From contig CADCSY010000130.1 of assembly GCA_902805555.1 (NCBI GenBank), positions 1 to 38,456 on the forward strand: DNA of 38,456 bases, given 5' to 3'. The notes beneath the pieces were generated by a model, which worked only from the letters and a program-made list of their open reading frames with translations, searched no databases and had not been told where the DNA came from. The position numbers were made by a program, and so were the translations under genes. The DNA is from an uncultured Acidimicrobiales bacterium (lineage in GTDB: Bacteria; Actinomycetota; Acidimicrobiia; Acidimicrobiales; CADCSY01). Shown here piece by piece: positions 1-6,945 of the stretch (the first letter of the stretch is position 1; every line of letters begins with the position of its first letter).

Positions 1-348
1 TGCGAGGAGCACGTGCTACGACCGTTCCCGCGTTCGAGGCCTGTCGCTACCTCGGGCCCGGGTGCCCACGTCGCCACGTCTTCCCCGTGGTGCAGTCGTC
101 TTTCCGACCGTCAACCGGTCTCTCCCGGTCGTCCACCACCGCTTCTGTTGCCGGGCTGCGGTGGTCAGGCCCCGCGTGCCATCACTGGTCGCGAGTTGAC
201 CTCTGATGGTCTCCTAGCCGGAGCTAGGCGGCCATTGCGAGGTCATCAGTTGCGTTGGCATCTGATGGTTGTGCCCCGTTTAACGAGCCTGAGCAGCTCG
301 GGTCGCACGCATCGCCTCACGGTCTCCACGTCGAAACCGGTCAGCCCC
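1..348 (-). ncRNA. ssrA: tmRNA (ssrA), 3' end cut by window edge
   Basis: Transfer-messenger RNA, which rescues stalled ribosomes with SmpB and tags the nascent peptide for proteolysis. Read on the minus strand, the RNA starts with GGGGCTGACCGGTTTCGAC, the typical tmRNA 5' end (tRNA-like acceptor and D-loop region). The conserved TTAAACG follows, and then a short tag frame preceded by A at position -4. The stop codon of the tag sits in a perfect hairpin (CCTAG, six-base loop, CTAGG). The 3' tRNA-like part (T arm, acceptor partner of GGGGCTG) is not present and should lie just left of base 1, so an estimated 35-45 nt are missing. It sits 39 bp downstream of smpB on the same strand, a common pairing. 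The exact 5' end is inferred from the family. Confidence 0.9.
224..259 (-). other. tmRNA proteolysis-tag reading frame, ANATDDLAMAA
   Basis: Within the tmRNA the resume codon is read as GCC (257-259), preceded by an A at -4 as in E. coli and mycobacterial tmRNAs. The frame encodes Ala-Asn-Ala-Thr-Asp-Asp-Leu-Ala-Met-Ala-Ala and ends at TAG (224-226). The hydrophobic LAMAA end matches the ...LAA/...VAA degrons recognised by ClpX- or ClpA-type proteases. A clpP gene lies at 10316-10966 of this window. The resume codon is an inference from comparison, not from probing. Confidence 0.85.
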
Positions 349-387
349 GTGGGTCTTGCTGTCAAGGTGCCCTCCGAGCGTACCGGC

Positions 388-882
388 TCAGTCGCCCCGG
401 CGGGCGGCCGCGAGCGTGCGGTCGATCTCGCGCTCGGCGTCGCGCTTGGCCACCGCCTGGCGCTTGTCGTGGGACCGGCGACCCCGGACGAGGGCGAGCT
501 CGAGCTTGGCCCTGCCGTCCTTGAAGTACAGCGAGAGGGGCACGATCGTGAGCTGCTCGCGCTCGGTGCGGTCACGCCAGGCGTCGAGCTGGTGGCGGTG
601 GAGGAGGAGCTTGCGCTCCCGCTCGGGCTCGTGCCGGTCGTAGCCGTGGCTGAACGCGTACGGGGAGATGTGCATGCCCTTCAGGTACAGCTCCCGACCC
701 CGGAAGAACGCGTAGGTGTCGGCCAGCTGCGCCTTGGCCGTCCGCAGCGACTTGACCTCGCCGCCCCGCAGGGCGATGCCGCACTCGAGGGACTCGAGCA
801 CGTCGTAGTCGTGGAAGGCGCGGCGGTTCGTGGCGACCACCACCTTGCCCTCGTTCGCCTTGTCCTTCTTCGCCGTCGCCAC
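388..882 (-). CDS. smpB: SsrA-binding protein SmpB
   Basis: Small basic RNA-binding protein of 164 residues that binds the tRNA-like domain of tmRNA and takes it into stalled ribosomes. The sequence has the family core NRRAFHDYDVLE followed by the GGEVKSLR stretch near residues 20-45, the ISPYAFSHG segment, and the conserved basic tail (RGRRSHDKRQAVAKRDAERE) that folds in the decoding centre. Length is normal for the family. The GTG at 880-882 is chosen because the next residues (ATAKKDK) match a usual SmpB N terminus and because a TACCCT box lies 7 nt upstream, suggesting a leaderless transcript. An in-frame extension further upstream has no family similarity. ssrA follows 39 bp downstream. 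Confidence 0.96.
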   Translation of the reverse strand: MATAKKDKANEGKVVVATNRRAFHDYDVLESLECGIALRGGEVKSLRTAKAQLADTYAFFRGRELYLKGMHISPYAFSHGYDRHEPERERKLLLHRHQLDAWRDRTEREQLTIVPLSLYFKDGRAKLELALVRGRRSHDKRQAVAKRDAEREIDRTLAAARRGD

Positions 883-889
883 CGGCCGG

Positions 890-908
890 AGGGTACCGCC
901 GGTACCGT
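890..908. promoter_or_regulatory. Back-to-back -10 boxes of smpB and mec
   Basis: Two GGTACC hexamers (892-897 and 901-906) lie 3 bp apart. On the minus strand TACCCT (890-895) sits 7 nt before the smpB GTG. On the plus strand TACCGT (903-908) sits 8 nt before the mec GTG. Both fit actinobacterial -10 elements of leaderless transcripts. The boxes are so close that the polymerases should exclude one another. No convincing -35 elements were seen. Confidence 0.55.
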
Positions 909-916
909 CGGCGCCC

Positions 917-1351
917 GTGGGAGATCGGCCGTCGACCCGCCTCGAGCTCCGGCACCGCCACTGGCTCGAGATCGTCGCCCACGCCTGGGACGGCGCCCCC
1001 GACGAGGCGTGCGGCCTGCTCGTCGGCTCCGGCACCCGGGTCGAGGTCTTCGTCCCCTGCCGCAACGCCGACCGGTCGAGCCGGACGTTCTCCATCGGCC
1101 CCGACGGCTGGCGGGCGGCGGACGAGGCCGTCGAGGCGGGGGAGGGGCGCTCCGTCATCGGCGTCGTCCACTCCCACACGCACACCGAGGCGTACCCGTC
1201 GCCCACCGACGTGGCCCAGGCCGCCAACCCGATGCTCGCCGGCTGGCACTGGGCGCTCGTGTCCCTCCGACCCCCTGCGCCGGTGCTGCGCAGCTACCTC
1301 GTCACCGACGGGAACATCGTCGAGGAGCCAGTCGTTCTCGTCGGCAGGTAG
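917..1351 (+). CDS. mec: JAMM/MPN+ metalloprotease, Mec (CysO-cysteine peptidase) type
   Basis: Zinc peptidase of the M67 family. In M. tuberculosis, Mec cuts cysteine off the CysO-cysteine adduct to release free cysteine. The 144-residue protein carries a complete JAMM motif: Glu30 (in DEACGLL), then His85-x-His87, Ser95 and Asp98 in HSHTHTEAYPSPTD. GTG 917 is chosen because it gives the normal family N terminus and lies 8 nt after a TACCGT box. An upstream in-frame ATG at 830 would run through smpB antisense DNA. The gene is followed 79 bp later by cysO and then cysM, so its partner is almost certainly that carrier. It might also trim the two extra residues on this CysO (see findings); that role is inferred. 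Confidence 0.9.
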   Translation: MGDRPSTRLELRHRHWLEIVAHAWDGAPDEACGLLVGSGTRVEVFVPCRNADRSSRTFSIGPDGWRAADEAVEAGEGRSVIGVVHSHTHTEAYPSPTDVAQAANPMLAGWHWALVSLRPPAPVLRSYLVTDGNIVEEPVVLVGR

Positions 1352-1430
1352 AATTGCCAGTGATTCGGTCGGCTTTACGCCTGGCGCTCCGCCCGGCCGC
1401 CGTCCGAGGTCGAGCAACGGAGGATCACCG

Positions 1431-1712
1431 GTGTCGGTCAACGTCCGCCTTCCCACCATCATGCGCAGCGCGGCCGGGGGCATGTCCGAGGTCGCGGCAG
1501 AGGGTTCGACCGTCGGCGAGGTCGTCGACGACCTCGTGCGGCAGTTCCCCGGCACCTCGACCCACCTCAGGGCGCCCGACGGCGGCGTGCACCGCTTCGT
1601 CAACGTCTACGTCAACGACGAGGACGTGCGCTACACCGGCAAGCTCGACACCCCCGTCAAGGGCGGCGACACCGTCACCATCCTCCCGGCGGTCGCCGGC
1701 GGCGCCTCCTAG
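1431..1712 (+). CDS. cysO: CysO-like ubiquitin-fold sulfur carrier with two residues after GG
   Basis: MoaD/ThiS-family beta-grasp protein of 93 residues. In the mycobacterial pathway the C-terminal Gly-Gly of CysO is converted to a thiocarboxylate and delivers sulfur to CysM. The match to CysO is clear: SVNVRLPTIMR at the start, HRFVNVYVNDEDVR near residues 55-68, and GGDTVTILPAVAGG at the end. The frame then continues with Ala-Ser before TAG, so the di-glycine is not terminal. The GTG start at 1431 has a good ribosome binding site (ACGGAGG) 7-8 nt upstream. cysM begins 7 bp after the stop, so the two are surely co-translated. The extension means the carrier must be trimmed, or work differently, before activation. 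Confidence 0.93.
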   Translation: MSVNVRLPTIMRSAAGGMSEVAAEGSTVGEVVDDLVRQFPGTSTHLRAPDGGVHRFVNVYVNDEDVRYTGKLDTPVKGGDTVTILPAVAGGAS

Positions 1713-1719
1713 GACCGCT

Positions 1720-2667
1720 GTGGCCGCCTACGACTCCGTCCTCGACCTCATCGGCAACACGCCGCTCGTCGACGTCTCCGCGCTCAGCCCGAACCCGAAC
1801 GTGCGCATCATGGCCAAGCTCGAGGGGCAGAACCCGGGCGGCTCGGTGAAGGACCGCGCCGCCAAGGCGATGGTCGAGGAGGCGGAGAAGGAGGGGCGGC
1901 TCGGCCCTGGCGTCACCGTGCTCGAGTCGAGCTCGGGCAACACCGGCATCGCCCTCGCCATGATCTGCAAGATGCGGGGCTACCCGTTCAAGGTCGTCCT
2001 GCCGGAGAACGTCTCCGTCGAGCGCCGCCAGGCCCTCGAGGTGTGGGGGGCCGAGATCATCCCCTCTCCCGGGAGCGAGGGCTCGAACGGGGCCATGCGC
2101 CGGGCGCAGGCGCTGGCCGAGGAGCACCCCGACTGGTTCTTCCCGTACCAGTACGGCAACCCCGCCAACCCCAAGGCGCACTACGAGGGGACCGGCCCCG
2201 AGATCTGGCGCGACTGCCCCGAGGTCACCCACTTCATCGCCGGCCTCGGCACCGCCGGCACGCTCATGGGCGTGGGGCGCTTCCTGAAGGAGCGCAACCC
2301 CGACGTGCAGCTGTGGGCCATCGAGCCGCCGGCAGGCGAGATGGTCGACGGGCTGAAGAACATCGACGAGGGCTTCGTGCCCCCCGTCTTCGTCGACGGC
2401 GACGGCTACGAGCTGCTCGACACCCGGATGATCGTGTGGCCGCGGGAGTCGATCGAGTGGACGCGCCGCCTCACCGAGGTCGGCGTGTTCGCCGGCATCT
2501 CGTCGGGGGCGATCATGGCCGCTGCGGTGCGGTGCGCAGCCCGGATCGACGAGGGCGTGATCGTCACCATCGTGTGCGACGGCGGCTGGAAGTACCTGTC
2601 GACGGGCGCGTGGACCGACGACATCGACGTGGTGACCGAGCGGGCCAAGCGGGTCATCTACTTCTGA
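1720..2667 (+). CDS. cysM: CysM-type PLP cysteine synthase, CysO-thiocarboxylate dependent
   Basis: Fold-type II PLP enzyme of 315 residues that makes cysteine by beta-replacement. The M. tuberculosis orthologue uses O-phosphoserine and CysO thiocarboxylate. Visible features are the PLP lysine Lys44 in GGSVKDR, the substrate loop SSGNTG (71-76), the CysM-type ENVSVERRQ stretch, QYGNPANPKAHYEGTGPE, the phosphate-binding GLGTAGT loop, and a C-terminal DGGWKYLSTGAW block. The GTG at 1720 immediately follows cysO and starts a normal N terminus (AAYDSVLDLIGNTPLV). Aligned from memory to M. tuberculosis CysM, the position equivalent to Arg220, linked to phosphoserine selectivity, is Lys213 here (GLKNIDEGF). 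That is conservative but worth noting. A longer open frame reaches far upstream but runs through mec and cysO antiframe DNA and is not real. Confidence 0.95.
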   Translation: MAAYDSVLDLIGNTPLVDVSALSPNPNVRIMAKLEGQNPGGSVKDRAAKAMVEEAEKEGRLGPGVTVLESSSGNTGIALAMICKMRGYPFKVVLPENVSVERRQALEVWGAEIIPSPGSEGSNGAMRRAQALAEEHPDWFFPYQYGNPANPKAHYEGTGPEIWRDCPEVTHFIAGLGTAGTLMGVGRFLKERNPDVQLWAIEPPAGEMVDGLKNIDEGFVPPVFVDGDGYELLDTRMIVWPRESIEWTRRLTEVGVFAGISSGAIMAAAVRCAARIDEGVIVTIVCDGGWKYLSTGAWTDDIDVVTERAKRVIYF

Positions 2668-2763
2668 GCCGCCCGCCTGCGGTGCCGGCCACCCCGGCCC
2701 CGCTGCGCCGGATCCACCGCCACCTCCCGTGGGCGCGGGGCGGAGGGTGCCATCATCGTTCCG

Positions 2764-2907
2764 GTGGCCGGGTGGGAGGACGAGGACGACCGTGCCCCGA
2801 TCTGTCCGGCGTGCGGGGTGACGGCGCTCCCACGAGAGGGGGCGGTGCTCGACACGACCTTCGTCTGCGAGAACCCCGACTGCGAGGCGTTCGGGGACGA
2901 GGTCTGA
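2764..2907 (+). CDS. 47-residue zinc-ribbon protein
   Basis: A very small acidic protein with two CxxC-like knuckles, ICPACG at residues 13-18 and CENPDC at 35-40, spaced as in a rubredoxin/zinc-ribbon fold. It probably binds one zinc ion. Its function is not known to me. It ends one base before the murI start, so it belongs to this operon. It stands where I recall mycobacteria having a rhomboid-protease gene (Rv1337). The start is uncertain: GTG 2764 is the only standard in-frame start near, but the GGAGGG at 2742-2747 is better placed for a nonstandard ATC at 2752. The paired cysteines make a real gene more likely than chance. Confidence 0.65.
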   Translation: MAGWEDEDDRAPICPACGVTALPREGAVLDTTFVCENPDCEAFGDEV

Positions 2908-2908
2908 G

Positions 2909-3736
2909 GTGGGCGGCGACCCCAGGCCGATCGGCATGTTCGACAGCGGCCTCGGGGGCCTGACCGTCGCCCGTGCCGTCATCGACCTGCTGCCCGACGA
3001 GGACCTCGTCTACGTCGCCGACACCGGCCGCTACCCCTACGGCGCCAGGCCCCTCGTCGAGGTGGCCGGCTTCGCCCGTCAGATCAGCCGGCTCCTCGTC
3101 GAGGACCACGGCGTGAAGGTGGTCGTGGTGGCGTGCAACACCGCTGCCGCCGCCGCGCTCGAGGAGCTGCAGGCGACGTTGCCGGTGCCGGTGGTCGGCG
3201 TGATCGAGCCGGGCGTGCGGGCGTCGGTCCAGGTGAGCGACGCGGGGAGGGTCGGGGTCATCGCCACCGTCGGGACGGTCGCCTCGGGGGCGTACCAGCG
3301 GTCCTTCGCCGCCGCGGCCGCCGCCGGGGGGACCGTCGTCGAGCTGACCTGCGCCGCCTGCCCGGGCTTCGTCGAGTTCGTCGAGCGCGGGGAGGTGCGC
3401 AGCGACCAGGTCACGGTGCTGGCCGAGCGGCTGCTGGCGCCGGTGGTGGCGGCCGAGGTCGACACGCTGCTGCTCGGCTGCACCCACTACCCCTTCCTCG
3501 CACGTACGATCACCGACGTGGTGGGCCGGGAGGTGGTGCTCGTGTCCTCGGCCGACGAGACGGCGTTCGAGCTGGCCGAGCTGCTCACCTCGTCCGACGC
3601 GCGGCGGCCGGCGGGCGGCCGGACCGCGGTCCACCGGTTCGTGTCGTCAGGCCCGGTGGCCGCCTTCCGCGACCTCGGCCAGACCCTGCTCGGACCCGAG
3701 GTGACCACCGTCGAGCACCTCGCCTGGCCGGCGTGA
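2909..3736 (+). CDS. murI: Glutamate racemase
   Basis: Cofactor-independent racemase giving D-glutamate for peptidoglycan. The 275-residue protein has the family start IGMFDSGLGGLTV, the two catalytic cysteines Cys76 (ACNTAAA) and Cys191 (GCTHYPF), and the DTGRYPYG segment. The GTG start is one base after the zinc-ribbon stop codon. The cysM-murI neighbourhood matches the mycobacterial arrangement. Length and motifs are normal. Confidence 0.97.
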   Translation: MGGDPRPIGMFDSGLGGLTVARAVIDLLPDEDLVYVADTGRYPYGARPLVEVAGFARQISRLLVEDHGVKVVVVACNTAAAAALEELQATLPVPVVGVIEPGVRASVQVSDAGRVGVIATVGTVASGAYQRSFAAAAAAGGTVVELTCAACPGFVEFVERGEVRSDQVTVLAERLLAPVVAAEVDTLLLGCTHYPFLARTITDVVGREVVLVSSADETAFELAELLTSSDARRPAGGRTAVHRFVSSGPVAAFRDLGQTLLGPEVTTVEHLAWPA

Positions 3737-3770
3737 GCGGGACGGCGACACCCGGTCCGGAGCGGGCGTC

Positions 3771-4511
3771 GTGACCCTGTCGGTCACCGTCCTCGGCTGC
3801 TCGGGCTCGTACCCCGGCCCCGACGAGCCGTGCAGCGGCTACCTCGTGCGGGCCGGCGGGACAGCTGTCTGGCTCGACGCCGGCTTCGGCACCTTCGCCA
3901 ACCTCCAGCGCCACATGGACCCCGCCGAGCTGGACGGGGTGGTGCTCAGCCACGCGCACCCGGACCACTGGGTCGACGTCCTCGCGTTCCGCACCCTCGT
4001 CCGCTGGTACCGGCCCCGCAGCGGCATCCCCGTCCTGTCACCGGCGGACGTGCGTGCGCTCGCCGTCCAGATCAACGGGGACCCTGCGCCGCCCTTCGAC
4101 TGGCGGGTCGTCGAGGACGGTTCGGTGGAGCACATCGGGGCGCTCTCGTTCCGCTTCTCCCGCACCGACCACCAGGGGGAGACGCTGGCCGTGCGGGTCG
4201 ACGGGGACGGCGCCTCCCTCGGCTACACCGCCGACACCGGTGCCGCCTGGTCGCTCCGCGCCCTCGGCCCGAACCTGGGGCTGGCCCTCTGCGAGGCCAC
4301 GGTCGAGGATCGGGCGCCGTCGCCCGACCTGCAGCACCTCACGGCGGCCGAGGCCGGCGCCGACGCCAGGGCTGCCGGCGCCCGCCACCTCGTCCTGACC
4401 CACCTCGCGCCGGGCATGGACCCCGCCCGCAGCCGGGCCGAGGCGACCGAGGCGTTCGGCGCCCCGGTCGACGTGGCAGCCATCGACGACCACCACGAGG
4501 TGCACCCGTGA
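3771..4511 (+). CDS. Metallo-beta-lactamase-fold hydrolase, Rv1339 (cAMP phosphodiesterase) like
   Basis: Single-domain MBL-fold hydrolase of 246 residues with the metal motif His61-x-His63-x-Asp65-His66 ([10 protein letters not shown]), a later ADTG segment that supplies the bridging Asp, and a C-terminal LTHLAPG histidine. It belongs with the small cyclic-nucleotide phosphodiesterase / RNase Z-like group. The orthologue at the same place in M. tuberculosis, Rv1339, is reported as a cAMP phosphodiesterase; the assignment here rests on synteny and family, so the substrate is inferred. GTG 3771 follows murI by 34 bp. The stop overlaps the rph start by 4 bp (GTGA), indicating translational coupling. 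Confidence 0.85.
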   Translation: MTLSVTVLGCSGSYPGPDEPCSGYLVRAGGTAVWLDAGFGTFANLQRHMDPAELDGVVLSHAHPDHWVDVLAFRTLVRWYRPRSGIPVLSPADVRALAVQINGDPAPPFDWRVVEDGSVEHIGALSFRFSRTDHQGETLAVRVDGDGASLGYTADTGAAWSLRALGPNLGLALCEATVEDRAPSPDLQHLTAAEAGADARAAGARHLVLTHLAPGMDPARSRAEATEAFGAPVDVAAIDDHHEVHP

Positions 4512-5263
4512 CCGACACCCACACCAGCACGCCGCGAGTCGACGGGCGGGCGGACGACGAGCTGCGCCCCGTCACCTTCGAGCGGGACTACACCGACGCC
4601 CCGGCCGGGTCCGTGCTCGTCGGCTTCGGCCGGACGAGGGTCCTGTGCACCGCCTCGGTGGACGACGACGTGCCCCGGTGGCTGCGGGGGACGCGCAAGG
4701 GGTGGGTGACCGCGGAGTACTCGTTGCTCCCGGGATCGAGCCCGGAGCGGGTGGGCCGGGAGGCGGCCAAGGGCAAGCAGTCGGGGCGCACGCAGGAGAT
4801 CCAGCGCCTCATCGGCCGCTCGCTGCGGACCGTCACCGACCTCACGAAGATGCCCGAGGTGCAGATCGTCGTCGACTGCGACACGCTCCAGGCCGACGGC
4901 GGCACGCGCACCGCCAGCATCTGCGGCGCGTGGGTGGCGCTCCACGACGCCCTCACGCGGATGGTCGCCTCCGGCCGGTTGCAGGAGCACCCGCTCACCA
5001 CCGCCTGCGCGGCGATCTCCGTGGGGATCGTCGACGGCGCGCCGCGGCTCGACCTGCCCTACGTGGAGGACTCGCGGGCCGACGTCGACATGAACGTGGT
5101 CATGACCGGAGACGGCCGCTTCGTGGAGGTGCAGGGGACGGCCGAGGGGCTGGCGTTCTCCCAGGAGGAGCTCGACGGCATGCTCGGCCTGGCCCGGAAG
5201 GGGATCGGCGAGCTCCTGGCCCTCCAGGCGGCCGTGGTGGCAGACCCACCCTCGCCCCGCTGA
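4508..5263 (+). CDS. rph: Ribonuclease PH
   Basis: Phosphorolytic 3'-5' exoribonuclease that trims tRNA 3' ends. The 251-residue protein shows the RNase PH marks: [11 protein letters not shown] at the N terminus, [42 protein letters not shown], the [18 protein letters not shown] block, and [20 protein letters not shown]. The start is GTG 4508, overlapping the preceding stop by 4 bp. The open frame extends upstream in the same phase through the hydrolase gene, but those residues are arginine-rich shadow sequence. rdgB follows 8 bp after the stop. Confidence 0.97.
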   Translation: MTDTHTSTPRVDGRADDELRPVTFERDYTDAPAGSVLVGFGRTRVLCTASVDDDVPRWLRGTRKGWVTAEYSLLPGSSPERVGREAAKGKQSGRTQEIQRLIGRSLRTVTDLTKMPEVQIVVDCDTLQADGGTRTASICGAWVALHDALTRMVASGRLQEHPLTTACAAISVGIVDGAPRLDLPYVEDSRADVDMNVVMTGDGRFVEVQGTAEGLAFSQEELDGMLGLARKGIGELLALQAAVVADPPSPR

Positions 5264-5271
5264 GGTCGGGC

Positions 5272-5820
5272 GTGCGCCTCGTCCTCGCCACCGCCAACCC
5301 GGGCAAGGTGGCCGAGCTGGTCGACCTGCTCGGCGGGTTCGAGGTGGTGCCCCGGCCGGAGGGCCTCCCCGAGCCGGTCGAGGACGGCGCCACGCTGCTC
5401 GACAACGCCCGCATCAAGGCCCGCGCCGTCTGTGCCGCCACCCGAGAGGCGGCGGTGGCAGACGACACCGGTCTCGAGGTCGACGCCCTCGACGGCCGCC
5501 CGGGCGTGACCACCGCCCGCTACGGCGGCATCCCCCGGCTCCTCGACGAGCTCCGGGGGGTGGAGGTGCGCAGCGCCCGCTGGCGCACCGTCGCCCTCGT
5601 GGTCCACCCCGACGGCAGGGAGGTCGTGGCCGAGGGCACGTGCGAGGGGTCGATCACGGTGGCACCCCGGGGGGCCGGCGGCTTCGGGTACGACCCCGTC
5701 TTCGTCCCCCTCGACGGCGACGGTCGCGCGTTCTCCGAGATGACGAGGGCGGAGAAGAACGCCGTGAGCCACCGCGGCCACGCCTTCCGGGCTCTCGCCG
5801 CACAGCTCAGGACCGGTTGA
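5272..5820 (+). CDS. rdgB: XTP/dITP diphosphatase (Ham1/RdgB)
   Basis: Removes ITP, dITP and XTP from nucleotide pools by hydrolysis to monophosphates. The 182-residue protein has the nucleotide-binding ATANPGKVAEL start, the DDTGLEVDAL acidic motif, GGFGYDPVF and the terminal SHRGHAF motif. It is slightly shorter than usual because the segment after TARYGG is compact. GTG 5272 is chosen because translation then begins directly with VRLVLATANPGK. It is the last gene of the mec-rdgB run and is followed 6 bp later by a palindromic repeat that may end transcription. Confidence 0.95.
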   Translation: MRLVLATANPGKVAELVDLLGGFEVVPRPEGLPEPVEDGATLLDNARIKARAVCAATREAAVADDTGLEVDALDGRPGVTTARYGGIPRLLDELRGVEVRSARWRTVALVVHPDGREVVAEGTCEGSITVAPRGAGGFGYDPVFVPLDGDGRAFSEMTRAEKNAVSHRGHAFRALAAQLRTG

Positions 5821-5826
5821 GCCAGT

Positions 5827-5871
5827 TCTGCGTGCGTGCGCGTCCGGCTTCCGGTCGCTGACGTGCGCAGA
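5827..5871 (+). repeat. Left 45-bp inverted repeat around the DUF559 gene
   Basis: This sequence aligns without gaps, and with about 37 of 45 matches, to the reverse complement of 6893-6937. The shared ends are TCTGCGTGCGT and CAGA, and the shared centre is CCGGCTTCCGG. Each copy is also an imperfect palindrome around its CTT (or AAG) centre, so it can form a hairpin. It begins 6 bp after the rdgB stop. It may be a terminator, an end of a small mobile unit, or a member of a dispersed palindromic repeat family. Confidence 0.7.
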
Positions 5872-5969
5872 GCAGATCAGGCTGGCGGCCGAACCGTGGG
5901 TGGACCACCCTGTGCGAGCGCCTCCCCCCGGCCGAAGGCTCCTGCCGGACGACGAAGGAGGCGCAAGCG

Positions 5970-6905
5970 ATGGATGCGGGTGGAGGTCGGGCGGGCGCGG
6001 CCGACGCAGCACGACGCCAGCACGGGCTCCTGGGCCGGAGCCAGCTGCTCGAGCTCGGGCGGAGCGAGAGCGCGCTGAAGCGCGACGTCCGTGCCGGGCG
6101 CCTGGAGCGCGTGCACCCGCAGGCGCTGCGCGTCGCTGGTGCGCCGTGGACGTGGGAGCAGCACGTGCAGGCCGCGGTGCTCGGGTGCGGGACCGGCGGG
6201 TACGCCTCCCACCGGAGCGCAGCGCGGCTCTGGGGGGTGGCCGACGACGAGACTGTCGAGGTGAGCGTCTCCCGGACGCGGCTGCCGAGGCTCGAGGGCG
6301 TGACGGTGCACCGCTCGGGTGATCTCGACCCGAGGTGGTGCACGACCCGAGACCGGATCCCTGTCACGAACCCGCTGCGGACGCTCGTCGACCTCGGCGC
6401 CGTCACCAGCCACCGCGTCGTCGGCGAGGCGGTCGAGCGGGCGCTCGTGTCCGGGCTCGTGAGCGTGGCGGCGCTCGAGTGGGCTCGCGCCGCGCACGCA
6501 GGAGCGGGACGGCGTGGCGTCGGGGTCCTCGGCCGGATCCTCGATCGGCGGGCGCTCGGCTCCAGGCCCGCCGACAGCGTGCTCGAGGCTCGCATGGCGT
6601 CGCTGCTCAAGCGGCACGGGCTCCCACCGCCCGCCTTCCAGCACGAGGTCAGGGCCGGCCGCCGCCTGGTGGCCCGCGTCGACTTCGCTTACCCGGAGCT
6701 GCTGCTGGCCCTCGAGGTCGACGGACTCGCCAGCCACGGCACCGCCGACGCCCTGCAGCACGACCTCCAGCGCCAGAACGCGCTCGTCGGCTGCGGGTGG
6801 ACGGTGCTCCGCTTCACCTGGAACGACGTCGTGCTCCGCTCGGCGAAGGTGGCGACGGCCGTCGAAGGCGTACGCCGGCGCCTTGCTGCGCCTCTGGGTG
6901 CGTGA
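5970..6905 (+). CDS. AbiEi-type helix-turn-helix plus DUF559 (Vsr-like) nuclease-fold protein
   Basis: A 311-residue protein of the common actinobacterial type with an AbiEi-antitoxin-like winged-helix start (LLGRSQLLELGRSESALKR, about residues 20-55, then RVHPQALRV) and a C-terminal DUF559 domain of the very-short-patch-repair endonuclease fold (about 220-300). The putative active-site acids are visible: Asp238 (ARVDFAYPE), Glu249 and Asp251 (ALEVDG). ATG 5970 has a good ribosome site (GAAGGAGG) 8-9 nt upstream. Its 3' end, including the stop codon, lies inside the right inverted repeat, and the left repeat lies upstream. The gene interrupts no recognisable neighbour. Biological role is unknown; DNA cleavage is predicted from fold only, and no toxin partner is adjacent. 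Confidence 0.8.
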   Translation: MDAGGGRAGAADAARRQHGLLGRSQLLELGRSESALKRDVRAGRLERVHPQALRVAGAPWTWEQHVQAAVLGCGTGGYASHRSAARLWGVADDETVEVSVSRTRLPRLEGVTVHRSGDLDPRWCTTRDRIPVTNPLRTLVDLGAVTSHRVVGEAVERALVSGLVSVAALEWARAAHAGAGRRGVGVLGRILDRRALGSRPADSVLEARMASLLKRHGLPPPAFQHEVRAGRRLVARVDFAYPELLLALEVDGLASHGTADALQHDLQRQNALVGCGWTVLRFTWNDVVLRSAKVATAVEGVRRRLAAPLGA

Positions 6906-6937
6906 GCGTCCGGAAGCCGGGCGCTGACGCACGCAGA
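6893..6937 (-). repeat. Right 45-bp inverted repeat around the DUF559 gene
   Basis: Partner of 5827-5871 in inverted orientation (TCTGCGTGCGT at the 6937 end when read on the minus strand). It contains a near-perfect stem-loop, GCGTGAGCGTCCGG / AAG / CCGGGCGCTGACGC, with two mismatches. It overlaps the last codons of the nuclease gene and ends 9 bp before the stop of the convergent gene, so it could serve both as a bidirectional terminator. Confidence 0.7.
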
Positions 6938-6945
6938 CGTCGGGG

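Noticed and set aside
1349-1354. TAGAAT as a promoter for cysO
   Set aside because: It overlaps the mec stop codon, has no fitting -35, and cysO has its own ribosome site in an operon context; too weak to report as a feature.
13-2667. One long plus-strand open frame of 884 codons covering the left end of the window
   Set aside because: Only its last part (1720-2667) matches a protein, CysM. The rest lies antisense to tmRNA and smpB and out of frame with mec and cysO; it is open because of the high GC content.
5970-6905. A type IV toxin-antitoxin system around the AbiEi-like domain
   Set aside because: No AbiEii-type nucleotidyltransferase or other toxin gene is adjacent, and the AbiEi-like start is common in stand-alone DUF559 proteins.
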